Made by a program: the position numbers and the translations under genes
NCBI RefSeq assembly: GCF_006715055.1
Contig: NZ_VFMN01000001.1
Coordinates: 1,860,001-1,924,000 of the forward strand
Source: Lapillicoccus jejuensis
GTDB taxonomy: Bacteria; Actinomycetota; Actinomycetes; Actinomycetales; Dermatophilaceae
Direction: 5' to 3'
DNA length: 64,000 bases
Part shown: positions 52,458 to 62,333 of the stretch, in pieces
How positions within the stretch are numbered: position 1 is the first letter of the stretch
Layout of the letters: every line of letters starts with the position of its first letter
The notes under the pieces: generated by a model
Seen by the model: the letters and a program-made list of their open reading frames with translations, nothing else
The model's database searches: none
Told to the model about the DNA's origin: nothing

Positions 52458-53741
52458 GTGGTCGTCCTCGTCCTCGGCTCCGGAGCCCGTGAGCATGCCC
52501 TCGTCCGCACGCTGCTGGACGACGACGGCGTCGACACCGTCGTCGCCGCGCCCGGCAACCCCGGGATCGCCGCCGAGCCCGGCGCCTCCTGCCGGGCGAT
52601 CGACCCGACCGACCCCGCCGCCGTGGTCGCGCTCGCCGACGAGCTGCGCCCGTCCCTGGTCGTCGTGGGCCCCGAGGCGCCCCTGGTCGCCGGGGTCGCC
52701 GACGCGCTGCGCGCGGCGTCGTACGACGTCCTCGGCCCGTCCGCCGAGGCGGCACGGCTCGAGGGGAGCAAGGCCTTCGCCAAGGAGGTCATGGCGGCGG
52801 CCGGCGTGCCGACCGCGCTCGCCCACGTCTGCACCACCGACGCGGAGGTGACCGACGCGCTCGACGCCTTCGGGGCGCCGTACGTCGTCAAGGAGGACGG
52901 GCTCGCGGCCGGCAAGGGCGTCGTCGTCACCGACGACCGCGACGCCGCCCTCGAGCACGCGCGCGCCTGCCTGGCCCGCCCCGGCGGGCGGGTCGTCGTC
53001 GAGGAGTACCTCGACGGCCCCGAGGTCTCCGTCTTCTGCGTCAGCGACGGCACGAGCGTCGTCGCGCTCCCCCCGGCCCAGGACTTCAAGCGCGTCGGCG
53101 ACGGCGACGCCGGCCCCAACACCGGCGGCATGGGCGCCTACTCGCCGCTCGACTGGGCGCCCGCCGACCTCGCCGAGCAGGTCCTCGCGCGGGTCGCGCA
53201 GCCCACGGTCGACGAGATGCGCCGCCGCGGCACCCCCTTCGTCGGGGTCCTGTACGTCGGCCTCGCCCTCACCTCCCGCGGGATGCGCGTCGTCGAGTTC
53301 AACGTCCGCTTCGGCGACCCCGACGGTCAGGTGTCGCTCGCCCGGCTGCGCACCCCGCTCGGCCGGCTGCTCACCGCCGCCGCCACCGGCACCCTCGACG
53401 AGCTCGGCCCGCTGCGGGTCTCGCCCGACGCCGCCGTCACGGTCGTCCTCGCCGCGCCGGGCTACCCCGCCGCGCCGACCACCGGCGGCCCCCTCACCGG
53501 TCTCGACGAGGCCGCCGCCGTCGACGGCGCCTGGGTGCTGCACGCCGGCACCCGGCTCGACCGCGACGCGCTGGTCAGCGCGGGTGGCCGCGTCCTCGGG
53601 GTCGTCGCCACCGGCGGCACGCTCGCCGCCGCCCGCACGACGGCGTACGACGCCCTCTCGCGGATCCACCTCGACGGCGGCCACCACCGCACCGACATCG
53701 CGCTCGCCGCAGAGCGCGGCGAGATCGCCCCCGCCTCCTGA
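52458..53741 (+). CDS. purD: Phosphoribosylamine-glycine ligase
   Basis: 427 residues, ATP-grasp. Motifs: VLVLGSGAREHALVRTL, GPEAPLVAGVADAL, SKAFAKEVMAAAGVPTA, YVVKEDGLAAGKGVVV, VVEEYLDGPEVSVFCVSDG, NTGGMGAYSP and VEFNVRFGDPDGQ. It joins phosphoribosylamine and glycine to give GAR, the second purine step. In the usual NxRFGDPE motif Glu is replaced by Asp. The leaderless GTG start begins a pur run with purC 15 bases downstream. Confidence 0.95.
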   Translation: MVVLVLGSGAREHALVRTLLDDDGVDTVVAAPGNPGIAAEPGASCRAIDPTDPAAVVALADELRPSLVVVGPEAPLVAGVADALRAASYDVLGPSAEAARLEGSKAFAKEVMAAAGVPTALAHVCTTDAEVTDALDAFGAPYVVKEDGLAAGKGVVVTDDRDAALEHARACLARPGGRVVVEEYLDGPEVSVFCVSDGTSVVALPPAQDFKRVGDGDAGPNTGGMGAYSPLDWAPADLAEQVLARVAQPTVDEMRRRGTPFVGVLYVGLALTSRGMRVVEFNVRFGDPDGQVSLARLRTPLGRLLTAAATGTLDELGPLRVSPDAAVTVVLAAPGYPAAPTTGGPLTGLDEAAAVDGAWVLHAGTRLDRDALVSAGGRVLGVVATGGTLAAARTTAYDALSRIHLDGGHHRTDIALAAERGEIAPAS

Positions 53742-53756
53742 AGGGAAGGACGACCG

Positions 53757-54677
53757 ATGACCTCAGCGGCTCCCGAGCTCGACGGCTACCGGCACCTCTA
53801 CAGCGGCAAGGTCCGCGACCTCTACGCGCCGGTCGGCGCCGACGGGCAGCCGTTGGAGGACCGGCTGCTGCTCGTCGCCTCGGACCGGCTCTCCGCCTTC
53901 GACCACGTCCTGCGGACCCCGATCCCCGACAAGGGCCGGGTGCTGACCCAGCTGTCGCTGTGGTGGTTCGAGCAGCTCGAGGACCTCGTGCCGCACCACG
54001 TGCTCGCCAGCGACGGCCCCGAGATCCCGGCCTCCGTGGCGGGGCGGGCCGTGCTCGTGCGACGGCTGGAGATGGTGCCGGTCGAGTGCGTCGCCCGGGC
54101 CTACCTCACCGGCGGCGGCCTGCGCGAGTACGTCGAGACCGGCACGGTCAGCGGGGTGCGGCTGCCCGAGGGGCTCGTCGACGGCGACCGGCTGCCCGAG
54201 CCGGTCTTCACCCCGTCGAGCAAGGCGCCCGCCGGCCAGCACGACGAGCCGATCGACGAGGCGCAGGTGGACGCGCTCGTCGGCGAGCCGATGCGCCGCC
54301 TGCTGTCGTCGCTCACCACGCGGATCCTGGCCCGCGGCAACGAGATCGCCACCGAGCGCGGTGTCATCATCGCCGACACCAAGGTCGAGTTCGGGCTGGC
54401 GCCGGGGTCCGACCCGGCCGACCCGCAGGTCGTCCTCGCCGACGAGGTGCTCACCCCCGACTCGTCGCGGTTCTGGCCCGTGGAGGGCTGGGAGCCGGGG
54501 CACACCCAGCCGTCGTACGACAAGGAGTTCGTGCGCGAGTGGCTGCTGGACCCGGCCACCGGCTGGGACCGTCACTCCGGCGAGGCGCCGCCGCCCATGC
54601 CCGAGGCGATCGCTCTGCGGACCCGGGCCAAGTACGTCGAGGCCTACGAGCGGCTGACCGGGCGGACCTTCTCGTGA
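53757..54677 (+). CDS. purC: SAICAR synthetase
   Basis: 306 residues, the longer type common in actinobacteria. Motifs: YRHLYSGKVRDLYAP, LLVASDRLSAFDHVLRTPIPDKG, VECVARAYLTGGGLREY, TPSSKAPAGQHDEPID, IIADTKVEFGLAPG, VLADEVLTPDSSRFWP and PSYDKEFVREWL. It adds aspartate to CAIR in purine synthesis. GAAGGGAAGGA gives a ribosome binding site. The stop overlaps the next start (GTGA). Confidence 0.95.
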   Translation: MTSAAPELDGYRHLYSGKVRDLYAPVGADGQPLEDRLLLVASDRLSAFDHVLRTPIPDKGRVLTQLSLWWFEQLEDLVPHHVLASDGPEIPASVAGRAVLVRRLEMVPVECVARAYLTGGGLREYVETGTVSGVRLPEGLVDGDRLPEPVFTPSSKAPAGQHDEPIDEAQVDALVGEPMRRLLSSLTTRILARGNEIATERGVIIADTKVEFGLAPGSDPADPQVVLADEVLTPDSSRFWPVEGWEPGHTQPSYDKEFVREWLLDPATGWDRHSGEAPPPMPEAIALRTRAKYVEAYERLTGRTFS

Positions 54678-55285
54678 GCACCCCCGCCGTCCCGGGCCTC
54701 GAGCGCTTCCGGGTCCGGCAGCGGGTGACCCTCATGGTCAACCGCTACGAGATCCACCACGTCGACGCGTCCGGTCGCGAGGCCGGGTTGGTCGCCTTCG
54801 CCGAGCAGAAGCGGTTCGCGTTCAAGGAGCAGGTCACCTTCTTCACCGACGACACGCGCAGCGTCCCCCTCTTCGGGTTCAAGGCCCGGCAGCGGATCGA
54901 CCTCGGGGCGACGTACGACGTCACCGACGCCGCCGGGGCGCCCATCGGCTGGTTCAGGAAGGACTTCGGCCGCTCGCTCGTCTCCTCGACCTGGCACCTC
55001 GGGACGGCGGACGGGTTCCAGGGCACAGGCACGGAGCGGAACGCGACCGTGGCGATCCTGCGGCGGGTGTGGGACTTCCTGCCGTTCCTCGGGGACGTCT
55101 GGGTGCCGTGGATCTTCCACTTCGACTTCCGCGGCCCGGACGGCTCGCTCGTGCTCAGCAGCTCCCGCAAGCCGCAGCTGCGCGACGTCTACGAGGTCGA
55201 GGTGCCGGCCGTCGGCGGGTGGCGGCTCGACTGGCGCGTCGCCGCCGCCATGGCCGTCGCGCTGGACGCGTTGCAGGGACGGTGA
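54674..55285 (+). CDS. LURP-one/tubby-like protein within the pur cluster
   Basis: 203 residues. A run of beta strands (VTLMVNRYEIHHVD, LVAFAEQKRFAFKEQVTFFTD, VPLFGFKARQRIDLGATYDVTDAAGAPIGWFRKDF, VPWIFHFDFRGPDGSLVLSS) around one C-terminal helix is the LURP-one/scramblase-like (tubby C-terminal) fold, where such proteins bind membrane lipids. No membrane span or enzyme motif is seen. The GTG overlaps the purC stop, so it is co-translated with a purine gene. A link to purine synthesis is not established. Confidence 0.65.
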   Translation: MSTPAVPGLERFRVRQRVTLMVNRYEIHHVDASGREAGLVAFAEQKRFAFKEQVTFFTDDTRSVPLFGFKARQRIDLGATYDVTDAAGAPIGWFRKDFGRSLVSSTWHLGTADGFQGTGTERNATVAILRRVWDFLPFLGDVWVPWIFHFDFRGPDGSLVLSSSRKPQLRDVYEVEVPAVGGWRLDWRVAAAMAVALDALQGR

Positions 55286-55348
55286 CCGCAGGCCGGTAGC
55301 CTTCGGTCGTACGCGGCCGGACCCACCTTTGCGAGGAGCCCCCCAGCC

Positions 55349-55633
55349 ATGGGAGCGATCGTCGTCGACGTCATGCTCAAGCCCGAGATCCTCGACCCCC
55401 AGGGACAGGCCGTCGCCGGTGCCCTGCCGCGGCTCGGGTTCGAGGGGATCACCGACGTGCGCCAGGGCAAGCGCTTCGTCCTCACGGTCGAGGGTGAGGT
55501 GACCGACGCGCACCTCGCGCAGGCGCGGCAGGCCGCGGAGACCCTGCTGTCCAACCCCGTCATCGAGGACGTCGTGGCGGTGCACGCGCTCGACGACTCC
55601 GAGGTCTCGGCGGCCGCCGGAGCCCCAGCGTGA
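55349..55633 (+). CDS. purS: FGAM synthetase subunit PurS
   Basis: 94 residues. The ferredoxin-like dimer protein ([40 protein letters not shown]) bridges PurQ and PurL in the four-part FGAM synthetase of bacteria that lack the long PurL. GCGAGGAG precedes the ATG. The stop overlaps purQ (GTGA). The C-terminal ASAAAGAPA-like tail is longer than average. Confidence 0.93.
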   Translation: MGAIVVDVMLKPEILDPQGQAVAGALPRLGFEGITDVRQGKRFVLTVEGEVTDAHLAQARQAAETLLSNPVIEDVVAVHALDDSEVSAAAGAPA

Positions 55634-56301
55634 GGGTCGGGGTCGTCACCTTCCCCGGCTCGCTCGACGACCGCGATGCGCAGCGCGCCGTCCGGGCCGC
55701 GGGCGCCGAGCCCGTCGCCCTCTGGCACGGCGACGCCGACCTGCACGGTGTCGACGCGGTGGTGCTCCCCGGCGGGTTCTCGTACGGCGACTACCTGCGC
55801 TGCGGCGCGATCGCCCGCTTCGCCCCCGTGATGGACCGGCTCGTGCCGGCCGCCCAGGGCGGCCTGCCGGTCCTCGGGATCTGCAACGGGTTCCAGGTGC
55901 TCTGCGAGAGCCACCTGCTGCCCGGCGCGCTCATCCGCAACGACCACCGCAAGTTCGTCTGCCGCGACCAGCGGCTGCGCATCGAGAACGCGTCGACGGC
56001 CTGGACGGGCGACTACGCGGCCGGCCAGGAGATCGTCGTCCCGCTGAAGAACGGCGAGGGCGGCTACGTCGCCGACGAGCGCACCCTCGACGCGCTCGAG
56101 GCCGAGGGCCGCGTCGTCGCCCGCTACCTCGGCGACAACCCCAACGGCTCCTACCGCGACATCGCCGGCGTGAGCAACGAGCGCGGCAACGTCGTCGGGC
56201 TCATGCCGCACCCCGAGCACGCGGTCGAGCCCGGCTTCGGGCCGACGACCGACGGACTCGCCTTCTTCACCTCCGTCCTGCACCAGGTGGTCTCCGCGTG
56301 A
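55630..56301 (+). CDS. purQ: FGAM synthetase glutaminase subunit PurQ
   Basis: 223 residues, class I glutamine amidotransferase. The nucleophile Cys is in [14 protein letters not shown] (near residue 86) and the His/Glu pair in [30 protein letters not shown] marks PurQ. It releases ammonia from glutamine for PurL. The GTG overlaps the purS stop and the stop overlaps purL. Confidence 0.95.
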   Translation: MRVGVVTFPGSLDDRDAQRAVRAAGAEPVALWHGDADLHGVDAVVLPGGFSYGDYLRCGAIARFAPVMDRLVPAAQGGLPVLGICNGFQVLCESHLLPGALIRNDHRKFVCRDQRLRIENASTAWTGDYAAGQEIVVPLKNGEGGYVADERTLDALEAEGRVVARYLGDNPNGSYRDIAGVSNERGNVVGLMPHPEHAVEPGFGPTTDGLAFFTSVLHQVVSA

Positions 56302-58604
56302 GCAACGAGCTCGACACCGTCGCCGTCGCCGGCGGCACCCCCGACACCGAGCAGCCGTGGTCCGAGCTGGGCCTCAAGGCCGACGAGTACGAGCGCATCC
56401 GCGAGATCCTCGGGCGCCGACCCACCTCGGCCGAGCTGGCGATGTACTCCGTCATGTGGAGCGAGCACTGCTCCTACAAGTCGAGCAAGGTGCACTTCTC
56501 GCTCTGGGGCGAGAACACCACCGACGAGATGCGCGAGAAGCTCCTCGTCGGCATCGGCGAGAACGCCGGCGTCGTCGACATCGGCGACGGCTGGGCGGTG
56601 ACCTTCAAGGTCGAGTCGCACAACCACCCGTCGTACGTCGAGCCGTACCAGGGCGCCGCGACCGGCGTCGGCGGCATCGTGCGCGACATCATGTCGATGG
56701 GCGCGCGGCCGATCGCCGTCATGGACCCGCTGCGCTTCGGCAACCTGCACCACCCCGACACGCTGCGCGTCCTGCCCGGCGTCGTCGCCGGCGTCGGCGG
56801 CTACGGCAACTGCCTCGGCCTGCCCAACATCGGTGGCGAGGTCGTCTTCGACGACTGCTACCAGGGCAACCCGCTCGTCAACGCCCTCTGCGTCGGGTCG
56901 ATGCGCGTCGAGGACATCCACCTCGCGTCGGCGCGCGGCGCCGGCAACAAGGTGGTGCTGTTCGGGGCCAAGACCGGCGGCGACGGCATCGGCGGCGTCT
57001 CGGTGCTCGCGTCGGAGACGTTCGACGAGGGCGGCCCGACCAAGCGACCCGCGGTCCAGGTCGGCGACCCGTTCGCCGAGAAGGTGCTCATCGAGTGCTG
57101 CCTCGACCTCTACGCGGCCAAGGTCGTCGCCGGCATCCAGGACCTCGGCGGCGCCGGGCTGTCCTGCGCGACGAGCGAGCTGGCCTCCAACGGCGACGGC
57201 GGCATGGCCGTCGAGCTCGACCTCGTGCCGCTGCGCGACGCGTCGTTGCGGCCCGAGGAGATCCTCATGTCCGAGTCCCAGGAACGGATGATGGCCATCG
57301 TCGAGCCGGGCCAGCTCGACGCGTTCCTCGCCATCACGACGAAGTGGGACGTCGAGGCGACGGTCATCGGCGAGGTCACCGACGGCGACCACCTCGTCAT
57401 CACCTGGCACGGCGAGACGATCGTCGACGTGCCGCCGCGGTCGGTCGCGCACGACGGGCCGGTCTACCACCGGCCGCTCGCCGAGCCGTCGTACCGGCAG
57501 GTGCTGTCCCAGGACACGACCGCGCGCTTCGAGAAGCCGGCCACCGGCCCGGCCATCCGCGAGACGCTGCTGACCCTGCTCGGCAGCCCCAACCTCTGCG
57601 ACAAGTCGTGGGTCACCGACCAGTACGACCGCTACGTCATGGGCAACACCGCGCTGGCCATGCCCGACGACGCGGGCGTCGTCCGGGTCGACGAGGAGAC
57701 CGGGCGCGGGGTCGCGGTCGCGACCGACTGCAACGGCCGCTTCGCCAAGCTCGACCCGTACGTCGGCGCGCAGGCGGCGCTCGCGGAGGCCTACCGCAAC
57801 GTCTCGACGAGCGGGGCCGCGCCGCTGGCCGTCACCGACTGCCTCAACTTCGGCTCGCCCGAGGACCCGGGCGTGATGTGGCAGTTCCGCGAGGCGGTGC
57901 GCGGGATCGCCGAGGGCTGCAAGACCCTCGGCATCCCCGTCACCGGCGGCAACGTGTCCTTCTACAACCAGACCGGCGACGTCGCGATCCACCCGACGCC
58001 GGTCATCGGCGTGCTCGGCGTCCTCGAGGACGTGTCGGTGCGGACCGGGTCCGGCTTCTCGGTCGACGGGTCCCGGGTCTACCTGCTCGGCGAGACCCGC
58101 GACGAGCTCGACGGGTCCGAGTGGGCCAACGTCGTCCACGGCCACCTCGGCGGCCGGCCGCCGGTCGTCGACCTGGAGCACGAGATGCGGCTGTCCGCGC
58201 TGCTCCAGCAGGGCGTGGCCGCTGGGTGGTTCAGCACGGTGCACGACCTGTCCGAGGGTGGTCTGGGCCAGGTGCTCGCCGAGTCGGTGCTGCGGCACGG
58301 TCTGGGCGCGCGCATCGACCTGTCCGCGCTGCAGGAGGCGTCGGGTCTCGACGCGTTCACCGCGCTGTTCTCCGAGTCGACCGGGCGGGTGCTCGTCGCC
58401 GTGGCCCCGGGCCGCGACGAGGAGTTCCTCGCCGCCGTCGGCGACCTCCCGGGCGTCGAGCTCGGGGTCGTCGACGACGAGCACGTCGACGGTCTGCTCG
58501 TCACCGCTCGCGGTGCCGACGGCTCCGACGCCGGCTTCGGCGTCGACCTCGCCACCCTCGACGCCACGCACACCCAGACCCTGCCGGCGCTCCTCGGTCG
58601 CTGA
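56298..58604 (+). CDS. purL: FGAM synthetase large subunit PurL (short type)
   Basis: 768 residues, the short form that needs PurS and PurQ. Motifs: [108 protein letters not shown] and [14 protein letters not shown]. It turns FGAR, ATP and ammonia into FGAM. The GTG overlaps the purQ stop. A 44-nt hairpin 10 bases after the stop ends the operon; no purF or purM follows in the window. Confidence 0.95.
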   Translation: MSNELDTVAVAGGTPDTEQPWSELGLKADEYERIREILGRRPTSAELAMYSVMWSEHCSYKSSKVHFSLWGENTTDEMREKLLVGIGENAGVVDIGDGWAVTFKVESHNHPSYVEPYQGAATGVGGIVRDIMSMGARPIAVMDPLRFGNLHHPDTLRVLPGVVAGVGGYGNCLGLPNIGGEVVFDDCYQGNPLVNALCVGSMRVEDIHLASARGAGNKVVLFGAKTGGDGIGGVSVLASETFDEGGPTKRPAVQVGDPFAEKVLIECCLDLYAAKVVAGIQDLGGAGLSCATSELASNGDGGMAVELDLVPLRDASLRPEEILMSESQERMMAIVEPGQLDAFLAITTKWDVEATVIGEVTDGDHLVITWHGETIVDVPPRSVAHDGPVYHRPLAEPSYRQVLSQDTTARFEKPATGPAIRETLLTLLGSPNLCDKSWVTDQYDRYVMGNTALAMPDDAGVVRVDEETGRGVAVATDCNGRFAKLDPYVGAQAALAEAYRNVSTSGAAPLAVTDCLNFGSPEDPGVMWQFREAVRGIAEGCKTLGIPVTGGNVSFYNQTGDVAIHPTPVIGVLGVLEDVSVRTGSGFSVDGSRVYLLGETRDELDGSEWANVVHGHLGGRPPVVDLEHEMRLSALLQQGVAAGWFSTVHDLSEGGLGQVLAESVLRHGLGARIDLSALQEASGLDAFTALFSESTGRVLVAVAPGRDEEFLAAVGDLPGVELGVVDDEHVDGLLVTARGADGSDAGFGVDLATLDATHTQTLPALLGR

Positions 58605-58614
58605 CGTCCCCGCA

Positions 58615-58658
58615 GCGTCCGAGGGGTTGGCGGGTGCCGCTGCCGTCGTCTCGGACGC
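58615..58658. terminator. 44-nt hairpin element after purL
   Basis: GCGTCCGAG (58615-58623) pairs with CTCGGACGC (58650-58658), with exactly the length and arms of the copies at 7010 and 60847. It lies between convergent purL and acyltransferase genes. Confidence 0.8.
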
Positions 58659-58664
58659 AACGGG

Positions 58665-60752
58665 TCAGGGTGCGGCGCCGTCGAGGAGGGGACGCAGGAC
58701 CGGGGTGAGGTACAGGCTCCAGGGCACGGTCACGTGGCTCTCGTTGCGGTAGACGAGCAGGTCGCCGACGACGACCGGGCAACGGGTCTCCCCGCACAGC
58801 AACGGGACGAGCTCGAGCACGGGGATGCCGGCCCTGGCGAGCGCGGACGCGACCGCCGCGTGCCGGTCCGGGAACGGCAGGGCGCGCGAACGCTCGAAGG
58901 TGCACGCCGACACGTCGTCCAGGTGCGCGGCCAGGCAGGCCGGGACGTCGACCCCGGGCGTGGGGATCTCCCCGACGACGGCGACCCGGGGCACCCCGGC
59001 GGCCCGCAGCCGCTCGAGGGTCCCGACGGTCGCGGCGGCGAAGAGCGCCGGTGACACCTCCGGCGGGGCGTTGCCCTCGGACTGGCTGGCGATGACGAGG
59101 TCCGGGTGCAGCGCCGCGATCCGCGCCACCGTCGCCGCCCGCCAGGTGTCGCACTCGGTGTAGTCGCGCTGCAGGGTCTCGTTGAACACGGGGACGTCGG
59201 CGACGGCGCACGCCGCCTTGGTCCAGCTGACGACCCGCCAGTGCTCGTCGCGCCCGAGTCGGTCCAGGGCGGGCAGCCACTGCTCGGCGTGCGAGTCGCC
59301 GAAGAGCACGACCGTACGGCGAGCCGACGGGTCGCCGTACCGGCAGTCGCCCTGGGTCAGTGCGAGATAGGGGGCCTGGCACCCGTTCCGCGTGGTCGGT
59401 GGCACGGAGTCAGCGGCGTCACGCAGGGCCGGGGTGAGGTTCACAGGCACCGAGGTCGCGCCGAGCGAGCTGCGGGCCAGCCCGGACAGGGTCGTCGCCG
59501 CGGCCACGGGGTCCCGCGGGAGGGACGGGACGGTGGCCGCCGCGCCGGGGCCGGTGACGTCGGGCGGGAGCACGAGCACCGCGGTGGCGGTGACGAGGGA
59601 GACGAGGGTGGCGCCGGCCGCGAACGCGAGCCATCGTGCGGTCGACCACGTCGCCGCGCGGGCGGGCTGCTCGACGAACCGGTACGCCGCCGCGGCCACC
59701 GCGAGGGACGCGAGCGCCACCGCGGCGCGGCCGACGAGCGCGCCGGCCCCGTCGGCCGGGACCGGCACGAGGACGAGCAGCGGCCAGTGCCAGAGGTACC
59801 AGGAGTACGACCGCCGACCCACCCACTGCGTGGCGGGGTGGGCGAGCACCGGTTCCGCGCCGGCCCGCCCGTCGCACCCGGCGGCGACGACGGCCGCCGT
59901 CCCCAGGACCGGGAGCCACGCGGCCGTCCCGGGGAAGACCGTGCGGTCGCTCAGCCCGAAGCACGAGGCGGTCACGACGAGCAGCCCGGCCACCGACAGC
60001 GGTCCGGTGAGCCGGTGCGGAAGCCGTTCGAGCCGGGGGAGGGCCACCGCGAGCAGGGCGCCGACGCCGAGCTCCCAGGCGCGTGTGGTGAGCCAGAAGT
60101 ACGCGGGGCCCGCGTCGGCGGCGGTGACGACCGCCGACCGCCAGGCCGACCAGGCGACGAGGCCGACCAGCAGGACGAGCAGCGCGCCGCGCACCCGGGC
60201 TCGCAGGAGTCGCGCGACGACGAGGACGACGAGCGGCCAGCCGAGGTAGAACTGCTCCTCCAACCCGAGCGACCAGTAGTGCGTCAGCGGTGACAGGGCG
60301 CCCGTGCCGGCGTGCAGGTAGTCGACCTGCAGCGTGGCGAGCCGCCGGTTCAGCACCGAGAGCGCGGCGTGCAGGCCGTACGCCGCCGTCTGGTCCGAGT
60401 CCAGCGGCGGCCCGAGGAAGCGGGCGGCGAGGAGCGTCGTGACGAGGACGAGCGTCGACGCCGGCAGGAGCCGGCGGACGCGGTGCGCGTAGAACCGGCC
60501 GAGGGCCGGCAGGCCCCCGTCGGGGAGGTCGCGCAGGAGCCGACCGGTGATGAGGAAACCGGACAGGACGAGGAAGACGTCGACGCCGACGTAGCCGCCC
60601 CGCACGCCGAGGTGGGCGTGGTACGCCACGACGGCCGTGACGGCGAGGGCGCGCAGACCCTCGATGTCGGGCCGGAAGGCGCGCCCCGGCCCGTCCGGCG
60701 GCGGGGAGGACGCCGTACGGACGGGCTGGGGGCGCAGGGTGGTGGTCGTCAT
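58665..60752 (-). CDS. AT3-SGNH acyltransferase (OafA/OatA-like)
   Basis: 695 residues. The first ~390 are an acyltransferase-3 membrane domain with about 10-11 helices (PDIEGLRALAVTAVVAYHAHLGVRGGYVGVDVFLVLSGFLITG, FYAHRVRRLLPAS, HYWSLGLEEQFYLGWPL). After one more helix follows an extracytoplasmic SGNH domain (VVLFGDSHAEQWLPALDRLG, near 485). Such proteins put acetyl or similar groups on peptidoglycan or surface polysaccharides. The ATG at 60752 is chosen because MTTTTLRPQ directly precedes the family core. Two hairpins and a G run lie upstream. Its ugd neighbour suggests a polysaccharide target. Confidence 0.88.
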   Translation of the reverse strand: MTTTTLRPQPVRTASSPPPDGPGRAFRPDIEGLRALAVTAVVAYHAHLGVRGGYVGVDVFLVLSGFLITGRLLRDLPDGGLPALGRFYAHRVRRLLPASTLVLVTTLLAARFLGPPLDSDQTAAYGLHAALSVLNRRLATLQVDYLHAGTGALSPLTHYWSLGLEEQFYLGWPLVVLVVARLLRARVRGALLVLLVGLVAWSAWRSAVVTAADAGPAYFWLTTRAWELGVGALLAVALPRLERLPHRLTGPLSVAGLLVVTASCFGLSDRTVFPGTAAWLPVLGTAAVVAAGCDGRAGAEPVLAHPATQWVGRRSYSWYLWHWPLLVLVPVPADGAGALVGRAAVALASLAVAAAAYRFVEQPARAATWSTARWLAFAAGATLVSLVTATAVLVLPPDVTGPGAAATVPSLPRDPVAAATTLSGLARSSLGATSVPVNLTPALRDAADSVPPTTRNGCQAPYLALTQGDCRYGDPSARRTVVLFGDSHAEQWLPALDRLGRDEHWRVVSWTKAACAVADVPVFNETLQRDYTECDTWRAATVARIAALHPDLVIASQSEGNAPPEVSPALFAAATVGTLERLRAAGVPRVAVVGEIPTPGVDVPACLAAHLDDVSACTFERSRALPFPDRHAAVASALARAGIPVLELVPLLCGETRCPVVVGDLLVYRNESHVTVPWSLYLTPVLRPLLDGAAP

Positions 60753-60787
60753 GGCAGGCCGGGGGAGGTGCTCAATTCTGGACATAC

Positions 60788-60822
60788 CGCACCGGGGTGC
60801 GGCAGGCCGGAACGGTCCGGCG
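60788..60822. repeat. Two adjacent small hairpins upstream of the acyltransferase gene
   Basis: CCGCACC-GG-GGTGCGG (60788-60803) and GCCGGA-ACGG-TCCGGC (60807-60822). They would fall in the 5' leader of the acyltransferase mRNA. Confidence 0.6.
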
Positions 60823-60846
60823 TCCCCCGCCGTTCGGCCGACCCCT

Positions 60847-60890
60847 GCGTCCGAGGGGGTGGCGGCTCTGACGACCGCGGTCTCGGACGC
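60847..60890. repeat. 44-nt hairpin element, copy a of a pair
   Basis: GCGTCCGAG (60847-60855) and CTCGGACGC (60882-60890) with GGGGTGGCGG inside. Confidence 0.8.
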
Positions 60891-60909
60891 GACGCCGTCG
60901 CGTTCGGGA

Positions 60910-60953
60910 GCGTCCGTGGAGCTGGCAGCCGCCGCCACCAACTCCTCGGACGC
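60910..60953. repeat. 44-nt hairpin element, copy b of a pair
   Basis: GCGTCCGTG (60910-60918) and CTCGGACGC (60945-60953, one mismatch), in inverse orientation relative to copy a. It ends four bases before the G run. Confidence 0.75.
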
Positions 60954-60955
60954 AT

Positions 60956-60992
<37 letters not shown>

Positions 60993-62294
60993 TCAGATGC
61001 TGCGGCGGCCGAGGGCGCGGTGGGTCCAGCCCTCGGCGGTCCAGCGCTCGCGGTCGAGGGCGTTGCGGGCGTCGACGACGTTGCGCTGGCGCACGACCTC
61101 GCCCAGCGCCGCCGGGTCCATCTCGCGGAACTCGCGCCACTCGGTCAGGTGCAGGACGACGTCGGCGTCGCGGCAGGCCTCGACGGCGGAGTCGGCGTAG
61201 GCGAGCGTCGGGAACGCGGTGCGGGCGTTGGCCATCGCGTGCGGGTCGTAGACGCGGACGGCGGCGCCGGCCTGCTGGACCCCGAGCGCGACGTCCAGCG
61301 CGGGGGAGTCGCGGATGTCGTCGGAGTCCGGCTTGAACGCCGCCCCCAGCACCCCGACCCGCATCCCCGCGAGCGACCCGCCGCACATCTCGCGGGCCAG
61401 GTCGACGGTCCGCGCCCGACGGCGCACGTTGATGGCGTCGACCTCCTTGAGGAAGGTCAGGGCCTGGTCCGCTCCGAGCTCGCCCGCCCGGGCCATGAAG
61501 GCGCGGATGTCCTTGGGCAGGCAGCCGCCGCCGAAGCCGAGCCCGGCGCCGAGGAAGGCGTGCCCGATCCGTACGTCGTGCCCGATCGCCTCGGCGACCA
61601 TCGTCACGTCGGCGCCGACGACCTCGCACACCTCGGAGATCGCGTTGATGAAGCTGATCTTGGTGGCGAGGAACGAGTTCGCGGAGACCTTGACCAGCTC
61701 GGCGGTCGGCAGGTCGGTGACGACGACGGGCGACCCCTCCGCGACCATCGGGGCGTAGACGTCGCGCAGCACCTTCTCCGCCCGCTCGCTCGTCACCCCG
61801 AGGACGATGCGGTCGGGGTGCAGCGTGTCGGCCACGGCCTTGCCCTCGCGCAGGAACTCCGGGTTCCACGCCAGGTCGGCCCCGCGGGCCTCGACCAGCG
61901 CGGCCAGCCGCGCGGCCGTCCCGACCGGGACGGTCGACTTGCCGGCGACGAGCGACCCGACCGCGAGGTGCGGCAGCAGCCCGGTGACGGCGGCGTCGAC
62001 GTACGTGAGGTCGGCCGCGAGCTCGCCCTTGCGCTGCGGCGTGCCGACGCAGAGGAAGTGCACCTCGCAGTCGGCGGCCTGCGCCAGGTCGGTGGTGAAC
62101 CGCAGCCGGCCGGTCCCGAGCATCGCGGTGAGGAGCTCGGGCAGACCCGGCTCGTGGAACGGGACGACGCCGGCGTTGAGGCTGGCGACCTTGGCCGGGT
62201 CGACGTCGATGCCGACGACGTCGTGGCCGATCTCGGCCATCGCGGCCGCGTGGGTGGCGCCGAGGTAGCCGGTGCCGATGACGGAGAGCTTCAC
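60993..62294 (-). CDS. ugd: UDP-glucose 6-dehydrogenase
   Basis: 433 residues. NAD site MKLSVIGTGYLGATHAAAMAEIGHDVVGIDVD, then LCVGTPQRKGELAADLTYVD, AWNPEFLREGKAVAD, SANSFLATKISFINAISEVCE, FLGAGLGFGGGCLPKDI (catalytic Cys near 255) and VGVLGAAFKPDSDDIRDSPAL. It oxidises UDP-glucose twice to UDP-glucuronate for acidic polysaccharides. CCCAGGAGGACACCC is an excellent ribosome binding site for the GTG. It lies 39 bases after the GH26 gene. The poly-G tract begins immediately after its stop. Confidence 0.94.
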   Translation of the reverse strand: MKLSVIGTGYLGATHAAAMAEIGHDVVGIDVDPAKVASLNAGVVPFHEPGLPELLTAMLGTGRLRFTTDLAQAADCEVHFLCVGTPQRKGELAADLTYVDAAVTGLLPHLAVGSLVAGKSTVPVGTAARLAALVEARGADLAWNPEFLREGKAVADTLHPDRIVLGVTSERAEKVLRDVYAPMVAEGSPVVVTDLPTAELVKVSANSFLATKISFINAISEVCEVVGADVTMVAEAIGHDVRIGHAFLGAGLGFGGGCLPKDIRAFMARAGELGADQALTFLKEVDAINVRRRARTVDLAREMCGGSLAGMRVGVLGAAFKPDSDDIRDSPALDVALGVQQAGAAVRVYDPHAMANARTAFPTLAYADSAVEACRDADVVLHLTEWREFREMDPAALGEVVRQRNVVDARNALDRERWTAEGWTHRALGRRSI

Positions 62295-62333
62295 GGGTGT
62301 CCTCCTGGGACGATGCTGACGAGGAAGGGAGGT

